Source: Hysterium pulicare CBS 123377 (Eukaryota > Ascomycota > Dothideomycetes > Hysteriales > Hysteriaceae). From it: a stretch of 64,000 bases of DNA. The notes beneath the pieces were generated by a model. The model saw nothing but the letters and a program-made list of their open reading frames with translations. It did not search any database and was not told the origin of the DNA. Below are positions 23,894-34,187 of the stretch, in pieces. The stretch's first letter is position 1, and each line of letters begins with the position of its first letter. A program made the position numbers and the translations under genes. The stretch covers positions 180,814 to 244,813 of the forward strand of contig AJFK01000318.1 in assembly GCA_000467715.1 (NCBI GenBank), in the 5' to 3' direction.

Positions 23894-25072
23894 CGTGAAG
23901 AGTTAGGGCCTGACGGGCGAAGCCTCCAGCGGCTCCTGCGACTGATGCGACGAATCCAATGTGTGAGAGAGGGGTGATGGTTGAGAAAACTGCAGACTAG
24001 AGGTGTTGGTCACTTGTGTGAAGAGCCACAAAAGCTCCCACAACGGCGCGGGGGCTCCAGCAATCCTAGCATGCCGTGTCCGGGAACAAGAGAGCTTCCT
24101 GCGGCGGACGCTGCGTGAAGAGTGAATGCCACTCTAGTGTTCCGCTATTCGCTCCCGTCTCCAGGTCCAGAGTGGTCGAGGGTTGGGTCTCTTCTCGACA
24201 AGCTAACACGGATACGCGTTGGCCCTGCAGCTTCAGCACTGAAGCGAGTCCTGGAGAATTGCTCTCCGGCGAATGGCGATAGAGGGATGGCATTGCATGA
24301 AGCCAAAGAGGCTGGGATAGCTGCAGCAACCTGGAGATCCATCAACACGGCGGCTAACGAACACCAGGGATCGGTCGACGACTGGGCCGTGCGCATACAC
24401 TGACAGCCTCAACACGCAACAGTACTAATATGGAGACAATCTATTTCCCCTCAAAATCTCCGAAAACATGATCTGTTATTGCTTCGCAGAGCAGCGAGAT
24501 AGATTAAGTCACGAGGCCCTTCCCGTTGATGGACCGAGGATGCCAGCATTGCCAGGTTCCCTCTGGAATCTGGGGTTTTCGAAGAATGTTCGCCAATTTA
24601 AGACCCCAGAATATAAATAGCACACGATACCGTATTTAGATAAGCTTCGTATTAGTGAGGCCTCCGCACAAAAGGCTGGAGACGGTGAGAACTCCATATG
24701 CGTTGGGGTCTCTGAGGAGCTATCCAGTTGTCAAGAGACCTCTCCTGAGGCATCCTTAGTCACCATCTGCCTGAATCTGAGGGTGTGCTCTAGTCAAGCA
24801 AGTCCAGCCACCAACAAAAAGGAATCTAGCAACGAGTTGAATGGTTGCTTTCCCAAGAAGCTAAACTAATATTCCCCAGGAGTGTCTTAATGACAGGGCC
24901 GGCCACACTAAGAGCCGTCTTCAATAGATGTCAGGTTTGAAGTTTGGAAATTTAATATTGAATTGTACCTAAATTGGTAAAGTACACCTGAGAATATTTC
25001 CCGCAAAAGATCGACGGTCCCGCTGAAGTGAGCATATTGTTCGTGGTGTTATTATTCATAGAGACCCAGCTT
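23894..25072. other. Intergenic, no gene seen
   Basis: This is promoter DNA of the large proline-rich gene and the 3' flank of the bisphosphatase gene. Four mutually overlapping ORFs at 24.07-24.42 kb on both strands show no family features. Confidence 0.5.
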
Positions 25073-26279
25073 CTATTTTGCGAACTTCTTGTGCGTGTCC
25101 AACACTTTCTGCACCTCATCGTAACTACCGAGAAAAATTCCACTTCGGTCATGAATATGTTCCGGAACGACCTCTAACATTCGCTCCATTTTGCTGTTAA
25201 TGGCTTGACCGCCGGCTAAGAATATCTGTTAGACAACCGTACACTAAAGAAGGTGTGTTTCAAACATACCATTTTCGAAAACCATAGCCATAGGTGCGCA
25301 CTCGTAGAGAATCCTTAGCTTGCCCTTGGGGCTCTTCTTGTCAGCGGGGTATGCGAAGATGCCTCCATACAGCAGCGTCCGATACGCGTCGGCAACCATG
25401 GAGCCAATGTATCTTGAGCTGTACGGCTTGCCCCCTTCCGCAGGATACTTGAGGCTATTGATATACTCCTTGATGGGTTCTTCCCAATAAAGACTGTTAC
25501 CCTCATTGACGGAGTAGATCGCGCGCTTCTTCGGCACTCTCATATCAGGGTGAGTCAGAATGAACTCTCCAAAGGAGTTATCCAGGGTGAAGCCATTAAC
25601 ACTGCCTCCCTTCATTGTGATAACCAGCTGAGCTGATGCACCATACATAGTAAACCCACTGGCGACCATATCTGTCCCCGGCTTCAGAAGGTCTTCCTTG
25701 GTCCCCTTCGCATCCTCGGCCAGCTTGTATATGGCAAAAATAGTACCAACTGAGACACCGGCATCCAAGTTTGATGAGCCATCGATAGGGTCACAGGCAA
25801 CAGCATATCGTGCATTCGGATATTCGTTGAAGACGATGGCCTCCTCCTCTTCCTCAGACACTAGGACCCTAACCCTCCCACAGCTTTTCATAGCACTGAT
25901 GAACAGGTCATTGCCAATAACATCAAGCTTCTTTTGGTCATCACCCGTTGTATTCGAGGTTCCGGCAAGTCCAGTCAACTACAGACAATCTATCAGCAAG
26001 CGTATTCCAGTCTTGTTTCCTGTCAAGACTCACGTTGATCAAGGTTGCTCGTCGAATGTAATATGAGATGCTCTTGAAGGCAAATTGGAGGGCGTGGCAG
26101 AGCAAACTACGAAGATTGATCAGTCGACGGAACCTTTCATACCAGCTCAGTACTCACGTAAAGTCTCCTGTAGCTTCTTTGTGCTTTGCTTGCTCTTCTG
26201 TAAGAAACCTCGTGAGGGTCACGATATCGGTATTGATCTTCTCCGACCCAACAGCGCCTCCTTCACCGTTGCCGTTCAT
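25073..26279 (-). CDS. FBP1: Fructose-1,6-bisphosphatase
   Basis: Four exons (26279-26158, 26106-26034, 25978-25270, 25215-25073) join in phase to 348 residues, the normal length. It hydrolyses fructose 1,6-bisphosphate to fructose 6-phosphate, the committed step of gluconeogenesis, in the cytosol. The metal and catalytic motif DPIDGSSN is at 128-135. Other family blocks are TLTRFLTEEQ near the start, GNDLFISAMKSCGRVRVLVS, SRYIGSMVADAYRTLLYGGI, GKLRILYECAPMA and, after the last intron, AGGQAINSKMERMLEVVP. It ends DTHKKFAK. Catabolite repression is expected from the family, but I did not identify a certain CreA-type site upstream. A TTAGGG-type element lies 262 bp before the ATG. Confidence 0.97.
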
Positions 26280-29229
26280 CTTGAGTATGCCGTGAAGTTG
26301 TAGTTGTAGAATGCGGGAATTGTGCGAGGAAAAGGCAAGTAAGGTTTTGCACAACAATTGTAGCGACAAGTTCCGAGATGTTCAGACTTAGAGATCTAAG
26401 TTCAGGTGGCTAGAATCGGGCACGCGGAGGTAGCGTTCGGTATTTGTTTGGAGGCTACGGATGGTCCTGGTTGGATAATGTCGTCCTCGGTAACGGCTTA
26501 ACTGAGGTCACGGGGGGGTAGGAGGATGAGTCGCGTAAGTAGGGTTAGGGATCGATTGGGATGAGGGAATTGATATATAGGCGGAGTTAACTGGTCCATG
26601 TCTATGCCTAGTATTTGCCATGCCATTGCTTTGTTGTGCCCATGAAGATGACGATAGAGTGGACTTTGATGCGGGGCGCTTTCCCGGAATGTGTTTTCCC
26701 GAGTTTTTCCGCAGTCTTCTCCAGTAGGCCGCGGATCATAAGTAAGTTGAGAAGGATGAATACTTGGAGCATTATTGAGGTAACGATAGCTGCAATTTCT
26801 GCGTGAACACATTCTGGCTATACAGACTTCCTCAACGCATATGTACAGAGTTGAATTGCACGTAATCTTTATGAGCTGCCCCTCATTAGCTCAAAAAATG
26901 CATGTGAATCTATAACACAGCAGACTTAAGGGGGAGAAGTGTTTTCGTAGGGACCATTTAGCTTTTGGTTAATTCCAGTTTCACGATATTATATCGGAAC
27001 TGAACTGAAACTCCTCTATCCCCCAGCCGGACGCAGACAAATGCCGCCGAAGGAGGTTCGAGATGCCAAGAGAAAGATGTGGATGATTCAGGACTGACTA
27101 AGTGACACGCTAGGATAAACGAAATTTCTCAAGCTCACCTCACACCAACAATAACTTCGCAGCTTTAAGCTTTGCATACCTACAAGAAAGCACCGACTCC
27201 TCTATGGCTTCCATCTATACGATGCCCGAATCATGTGTTATTATTCTCCCTCCACGAAACATGATGGATAGGGCTCTACTCCTCCAAACTCCCGCCATTG
27301 CAATTTGCAGACCTTCCAGCTGAAGGCGCCTCAAAATGGCACCCATACAAGCAATTATTGTAAGCATACCTATTCTCCCCTACTCATCTTCTGTGATGAC
27401 CTCCAAAAGCGCATTACAAACTAGAGTCTTTGACCTCAAAAGAGGAATGAAACTCACGCTTGCACGTCAGTCTGATCAAGATAATTTATTCGAAGATTCA
27501 CAACCCACACTACGGTCTATGACTGACTAGCTACTCAGGTATTTTCGAGCGACTCTTAATGCCAATCACTTTCTTGAAAACAAAACGCTTTCAAGCCTTA
27601 TCCGAGTAGATCAGTCGTCGACGTGAGCGCCCATATTTTTCTTCCTGCAACCAATACCTTCTCTGATGACCACTCGTGCTTTGCACGCTGGAAATTACCG
27701 ACCGAGATCTTAGATCGTTGGCGATAAAAAAGGCTGTTACTGATTTGGAGCCTACACCTTCGTTATGCATGGACTCTTGAGATGCCGGAGCTAATTCTTC
27801 GCTGTCTTTAGAAACCGGGCTGCACTGTCACCTGAATATAGCTCGCTTGCCGGTACGAACCCATCCTTTTAGACTTACATCACAAGAGATGGTCATATGA
27901 TGAATGGCACTGGGCTCCGAACTCTCATGAAAAGGATATGCCTTATTGCGGCAGGCCTAGAAAACCTCGCCCACTGATATACCATTCATTATCCACGGTA
28001 GATGCTACGTTATCAAAGAATGTTGCTGATGGCAATCATGCATTAGTCTAACCGTCTGTACAAGATTGGGCTTCGATATCCTGGTGAGCTTAGTTCGCAT
28101 TTACCCCTCTCCGCGCTCTTATGATGATTCCTAGATGACGAGTCTTATTCGGTTTTCCGATGCAGACACAACTCTTTTTATTCCATTCATGCAAATCTGA
28201 ACTTTGTCATTCGATCTTATTGTCGCACTGGAAATGGTTGTATCACTGCTAACCCAGATTTCCTTAACAGGACTCCAGACCTGTTGATCTTTCTTGAATA
28301 ATAGATGACTTCAAGTCCGAATTCATTGCACAACTTCATAGATATCCTTTAGAACTGTGGTCCGGCGCATACCTATAGTTCCGGTATGGTAATCCACTTC
28401 GTGTTTGTTCAACCTCACATAGTGATGATTTGACATACAAATTTGACAAGCATATGTCCAAGCGTCCTACGGATGCGAAGACGAGAACTGTCTAGACTGA
28501 TCCGTGTCGCTCCAACATTCGAGACCCAAATATCTTTTATAACGCTGACTGACTCTCCCTCGAGTAGTTTACATCCAATTTGAGAGATTGCCATCGGCAT
28601 CACTGAACAGCTAGACCGATCATGCTAATTCGAATCGAGAAGAAACTCTCTTCAAGAGTTTGCCGTCACAGCATCGTGGCCACGTGCTTTCAGATAATGA
28701 CAGTACGTAATCATCTCACATCCTATCCCGTTTTTTGCTTTACAGGATGAACAATTTCAATAATCACGACGGTCTACTGAGCTACAAGTTAGCGTTGGTG
28801 AAATTGCCGGTGACACGGCAGAGTCTGAAAAGAAAGCGCGTTTTTTCCCTCGTAAATACACAATTTTGGCACGATCATGTCACTAATAAGCCCTTTCATA
28901 GATCAAAATAGCCTTGGCAAGAGCCACCGACCGAAGATGATATAGTCTATTGGGTTCACTAAGGTGCTTGGAAACGCGTAATTACGGAATAGAGTAAAGG
29001 CCATGCTGTCACACAATTGATGCAGTTGGCTATATCTAATCAACACTCCATTCGTTACGGTATTCTCATTACGAGTCCATGTTCAAATTGTTATCCGGTA
29101 TCACTCCGAGGATTTGTGTGCTTGCAATGATGAATTTTTATCTACCAGGAATGCTGCGAAAGAACGGACAAGAGTGAATTGCAGCTGCCCAACGTTCCCC
29201 ATCTAGAATCAATAACCATTAAGCGCAGC
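26280..29229. other. 3-kb gene-poor stretch, possible gene remnants
   Basis: The first few hundred bases are the bisphosphatase promoter, with AGGGTTAGGG at 26541-26550. Beyond, no frame stays open for long. A 69-codon stretch without a usable start at 27842-28048 (plus) encodes a Trp/Arg/Pro-rich peptide and, with short open pieces nearby, could be the wreck of a gene. Small plus (27336-27530) and minus (28415-28603) ORFs have no recognisable features. Confidence 0.45.
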
Positions 29230-29475
29230 TCAGTACAACCCAACTGTAATGTCGCCACGAATGCGAGCGTTCAAGTGCACCTCCGCTTCCAAGTCCAACT
29301 TTATTCCCAGAAGGAGCGCGGCATCTTTCAATTTGCCATCGTCATGCACAGGCCCCTTAACAATAGAGCCTTCCGGGTGACAGTCAGTTACATATCGATT
29401 TGAACCGTGCTCGAGTATTCGTTCAGATGACTTACCGGCCGGGCGATCATTCAAATGAGGAGTTGGAGATGGCAT
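29230..29475 (-). CDS. Very small hypothetical protein ending in RGDITVGLY
   Basis: Two exons (29475-29436 and 29369-29230) would give 59 residues starting MPSPTPHLNDRPA and ending LEAEVHLNARIRGDITVGLY. The 66-bp intron has GTAAGT, a CTGAC branch-type motif and an AAG end; left unspliced the frame also stays open (81 residues). The regular alternation of charged and hydrophobic residues and sharp C-terminal end look like a real protein, and I have the impression of similar short proteins in related fungi, which I cannot verify here. No function can be given. Confidence 0.45.
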   Translation of the reverse strand: MPSPTPHLNDRPAGKSSERILEHGSNRYVTDCHPEGSIVKGPVHDDGKLKDAALLLGIKLDLEAEVHLNARIRGDITVGLY

Positions 29476-30608
29476 GTTTGCGAGGGCTCTACGATTGCCG
29501 GATCTATCAACCATTAGCAACTCAACACACAACGGCTGATCACCACCTTTCCACTTACGCCTGCCCATCATCGCTGTCAGACAAATAGGCGCTGCCTGTG
29601 GGTCGCGTAGTGGAGGGCCTGTAACAAATCAGAATTATGCGCCTGGACTCTCGAGTGACTGCCATACACGGTGGCCATTTGATCGAATAGCCTGATATAT
29701 TCGTAGAGTGATTGGAAAAGCTCGAATCTGGATGGTCAGACTTGACTCGGTAGAATTCAAGAAATTAGATGGGCTGGCTTGCTCCACCATGGCTGCTCTA
29801 CAACCCCTTTATATATCCCAACCTCGTCGGTTCATACTGTCTGCTTGGGAAGTACCAAGCTATGACACTATCCGGTTTTCCGGATGAGTGTAGCCTCGAT
29901 GGTACGATAAGATTACATCATGCAGACGTCAAGAGTAGGTGGGCTTGAGGAAAATATTGGTGAGTTCTTTAGTGAGGTCGTGAAGTGAACATGATCTAGT
30001 TTTGCTAATCCTACTTCAGGGAAGCCGAGAGACAGTGGCCACGGTGAATTCTTGCATCAGCTCCAAAAAGCGGGGGCAGATCGGGTTCTCGAGATGTTTC
30101 GAGTCAATTGAGCAACCATTCATATCCTCTCCTCCCTTTTCCTGACCTGATTATCGGGCGATTTTCATACGCCAAGCAACTTCTTCCCGATGCGTGTGCG
30201 TTGTCGAGGCTCGTGTGGCCATGAAGGGCGCCACACCTTCGGGGCGGCCCGAGACGCATGTTACTCAATGATCTTGATTCATGGATCGTGTTCGTCGATC
30301 TATACTAGCGGCTTCAACACTTTCATGAGGCGTTCTGCTAGAATCAAGCTCAAAGTTGGAGAGATCTATCTGTGTTGATCTCCCGTTTCATACCGCCAAT
30401 TATGACACAATTTAACTCTAGCAGGACTGACACTCAATATCAAAAGGATCTATATCGTTTGGAGTTATTCGAGTTCTTCGCTAGAGCAGTCAAGTCTTGA
30501 ATATTGTACTACTTTCCTCAGCCTTGCCACTTCCGTTCGACCCCGGGCATACAGTCTCAAACGAGCTCTTTCGCGTCACTTCTTGAATGCTCAACCAGAG
30601 TTACCAAC
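29476..30608. other. Intergenic, divergent between two hypothetical genes
   Basis: No convincing gene. A 62-codon plus ORF (30190-30378) and GA/TC-rich spacer are all that is seen. Confidence 0.5.
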
Positions 30609-32238
30609 ATGGTCCTGTCCATCATTATTGCTGTCGCAGCTGCCCCTGGCTTACTAGGCACACAGGAAGCCATACGCCAATCTCAAGCGAAAGAGAAAAG
30701 AGAGGAGCATCGAGCACGCCGCTGCAATCTCGTTGCCTCCTGTATCAAGTCCTCGAGCCGAAGTAGAGAGATCAACGATAGACCAATTGTCCTCAGAAAT
30801 GGGAAGGTCAGTCACTGGTTCAGTGTAAAACGAACGTTGTTTCTAACTCATTCTTGGATAAGCTATACATTGATACGGCCACAAGTGATGATGAGCCTTT
30901 CGGACATCAGTACGCTGGCTATTACCTCCCATACCCGGATGAAAGCTATGAAGGCCTTGTCACTACTATTGCCGATGAAGCGCCGGTCATGAATTGGGTA
31001 ATTTCTAAGTTCTTCCTAGCTACTTAAGCTACGTCTAGCATTAACAAAGGATATCCAGATATATGTCGACCAGGAAAGCTTTGAAGTCAAGTATGGCATC
31101 CGTGCCGACGCCCAACCGCATTTTAAGGGGCCTTTTAACTGCACACGCCAGGACAGGCGGTTGACCTTTGAAGGTTGGGAAGGCTGGTGCGCAGTTGAAG
31201 AATATCCGACTATCTGGGCATTGTATTTCGACCGAGATGACAATGGTCTCTCCTCGAAAGTCTCTGCAGGGACTAAAGTCCTAGAGATTGAGCTTATGAG
31301 GAAAGAAAAGAGATGGAAGAAGGAAACTGAGGCAAGGAAAGAGGATCAGACCACTCAAAGGGCCGTTGACGCAAAGGCAGAAGCTCCAGCAGAAACTCCC
31401 GTGGCTGAGGCTGCCGAGCAATCACATCCAGGCGTCGCAGGTACCAGGCCGTCAACTCCACCGCAACAGCCATCCCAACAGAACGAGGCTTATCACATGA
31501 CACCTTCACCAGCAAATGTGAAGCTGCCTGAGAGCCTTCCGACGTCACCAAAACATCCTCACGAACGCTCTGAACCAGTTGAGGGAGCCGACCCCAAGAC
31601 ATCTCCTTCCCTAACTAGGCGCACCCACACCAGCCTTCAGCATGCTGACCTAGTTACGCAAGCCCAAAGCGATAATGTCAACAGTCTCCCAGTGGGAAAA
31701 GACAATCTACCAACAGCAGACATTCCGCCTATGCCGACTATCCCGGAGGAGTACCGCACAGCTCCCACCAAAAAATCGCTGAATGCTTCGAGCAAAGTTA
31801 TAGATGCGCCTCATTCTTTATTGCCACGTACGACGATCCAGTCAGCTGCCTCAAGCAGCAGTGCAGCCCCTCAGACAGCAAGTCCTCCGAACCCTCCCTC
31901 AAGCACGACGACATCGTCGAATACTCCAACGCCAATGATACCAATACCAATGCGCGACAATGCAAGGCGAAATCTCTACAAAGAATTGGATGACATCTTC
32001 AGTGGAGGAAGAGAGGAGCAAGCACCTCCCCCGCCCCAGGTTAGTCATAATCACTACTTCTTTCTCATGGGCTAAATGATTCAGGAACCCAAGAGCGAGG
32101 CCACTAAAGAGCGGACAAATCTTAAAGAAACCAAATACAGTTCTGGCTGAAAAGAAGCCAACTGCTACTACTGCTTCTCCTATCAGGAAAATGTTGTCCA
32201 AAACCACTAAGCGTATGAGCGCGGAGAAGAAGCGGTAA
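30609..32238 (+). CDS. Conserved-looking fungal hypothetical protein with Pro/Ser/Thr-rich tail
   Basis: Exons 30609-30806, 30863-30997 and 31059-32039 join in phase. A last exon from about 32110 (or with another 3' border near 32085) to the stop at 32238 gives about 480 residues. The N-terminus is hydrophobic (MVLSIIIAVAAAPGLLGTQE), followed by a globular part of about 180 residues with AGYYLPYPDESYEGLV, NWIYVDQESFEVKYGIR and RRLTFEGWEGWCAVEE. The rest is disordered, rich in Pro, Ser and Thr, and ends with basic KRMSAEKKR. Splicing at the best acceptor (TTCAG, 32084) reaches a stop after 22 codons, whereas the +1 frame is open to 32238 with sensible lysine-rich sequence. The C-terminal exon is therefore uncertain. 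Function unknown. Confidence 0.7.
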
Positions 32239-33172
32239 ACAACAATATGGGATTCAACTGGCCCTATCATCACATTAATTGTAGCTCAAAAGATGTTTCA
32301 CAAAATTTGGTAATGCGGGTCATAGGTTTCTAAGAAATTGGGTTTGGAAGCGTTGTTGGAGGATACAAGCAGTGAAATATGGTCGATCTTGAACATAAAT
32401 TGTATAGCACAAAAGTTCTTTAGGGATATCTCTGCCTTCTGCGGATGTCAATAGACTCAGGAAAGGCTAAATCGTTTTTTCTCCACAAATGAGATTCGAA
32501 TGATGATAATACCAATCCACCGCCAGTGAGCACAGACGTTCAGCCAAGCTTCTCTGAAGGCCTTTTCGCGTGCAACATTTCACGACCCAGCTGTTCCATC
32601 CATCGCAACACCATATCTCAACACGCCGCAAATCCGGTTCTGTCTGTTGCACAACCTTCGCCATAACCTGAGACTCGACTCATCATCACCTGAGCGCCAT
32701 GATTCTGCTTTCCGCAGCCCATTGTTGCACTGGACTGCCTCTCCCGGGGGATGGCCGAACTCCATCCGAGTCGGTTGGCATCGTGCCTGATCGAAATTTT
32801 CTGATCTTGCTTGCTAAAGCTAGGCAATCACGAGTGCTGTACAACGACATCAGTACCATTTACTGATCAAGATTTTCTGCTTCCATGATGCTTCTGGAGT
32901 GTTCCCGTTCTCATGACTGTTCTGCAATTCTAGGTGATTACGCAGCAGCGGAGTCCACGGGAAAGCACTTACGAACTATTGAAATCGCAGCTAGGAAGGC
33001 TCGGATGCGTTTACCGACCACTTACAGGAATGACATATATATATACAGTGATAGTCGCCTTCTCGTGTGGTCTTTCATTCAACAGCAGTCAATCACTTTC
33101 ACGTTTCTGAATAAATCTACACTGCTCGGTTTGCAACAACTTATCGTTTTCCCAACCACGCAAAAAGAAAAC
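32239..33172. other. Intergenic with a TATA-like element
   Basis: No clear gene. The alternating TATATATATA at about 33035-33044 lies some 130 bp before the small ORF at 33173. Confidence 0.45.
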
Positions 33173-33376
33173 ATGACTTCGGCCTCTGCTATGTCTTCGC
33201 AAAAACTGGTCTCTCGACCGGGTAGCTCGACTCCTCGACAATTCGTACTTGGAAGTACGGACTCCTCTGACAAGGAGTTTTCACTGCCGCCTCTTCACGG
33301 CCCTCTTCCACTTCTCGTCTCGGTGACTCCTTTGAGGAAGTCCTTGGATTCGATCTCGGAAGAGAAGGAAGATTGA
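33173..33376 (+). CDS. Small hypothetical protein (67 residues)
   Basis: The ATG sits in a good fungal context (GAAAACATGAC), and a TATA-like run lies about 130 bp upstream. The peptide is Ser/Pro-rich with an acidic tail (SLDSISEEKED) and has SP/TP sites and a short hydrophobic patch (GPLPLLVSV). There is no signal peptide or known domain. The frame continues upstream to another ATG at 32885, but the upstream part looks random. It could be a genuine stress-type small gene or chance. Confidence 0.35.
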   Translation: MTSASAMSSQKLVSRPGSSTPRQFVLGSTDSSDKEFSLPPLHGPLPLLVSVTPLRKSLDSISEEKED

Positions 33377-34187
33377 GGGATCTTTGTGGATATTGGCATT
33401 TATTTTCTTATGATATACCCTATAATAAACCGTAAGTATTCTCTCAGTCTCGTGCGATGATAGCTGTTCGTTTTAACAGTGCTCTCTAGGATCTTATCGT
33501 CTCACAGGTCGGTGGAGGAACAGGCTCGATTATAGAACCACACAAGACACGATAGACGATGTGTACTGGCAGTAGTGTCTTTGGAGCATGGAATTTTGGA
33601 ATCGTCATCGTTTGGAGTTTGCTAGACAGGTCGTCAGTAATACAGACATGTTGAATATGCCTACCATGGAATGTTATTGAGTGCACAATGAAGGTCAACT
33701 AGTGCAGAGAGTCCATTTACAATGTTGGTTCTGAAAAGCGCAATGTCAAGTATAGTCGCTGAACATTAATCGTAATCACCTCCAGTAAGAGAAGCCCACC
33801 CTGTGATTTGTACCTTCTGACACTGACACTTCTCTTACTTATACTCAGTATTTTATCAAAGCTGACATATCATATACAACAACGAGGAGTCCTACAATTT
33901 ACCCCCCACGAGCATTACCAGAAACCAGATATTTCACCAGGGATGGCAAAAGGCTCTCGGCCTGGGCAGCAGCCACTCAAATCTGCTTCGTTTTTGCGTG
34001 TTCACCCATTCTCTTCTTCAGTGAATTGTAAATGTATTGAGTGTGACGCATTGCACAGCAAGTGAATACGTTAGAAAGATAAACGCGCCAAATGAATAAA
34101 TTCAGTCGAAGGCTCGCGATTAACTCCAGTTAACCACTCACTTTACGTCCTGTTGTAATTACCACCGAGCGTTGTATACCATCGACC
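33377..34187. other. Intergenic, promoter of the 1096-residue gene
   Basis: No supported gene. A hydrophobic ORF at 33808-34065 begins with TTG, not ATG. Confidence 0.5.

Noticed and set aside
33808-34065. 85-codon ORF with a hydrophobic start as a small membrane protein
   Set aside because: It begins with TTG, has no ATG at the right place and no family features.
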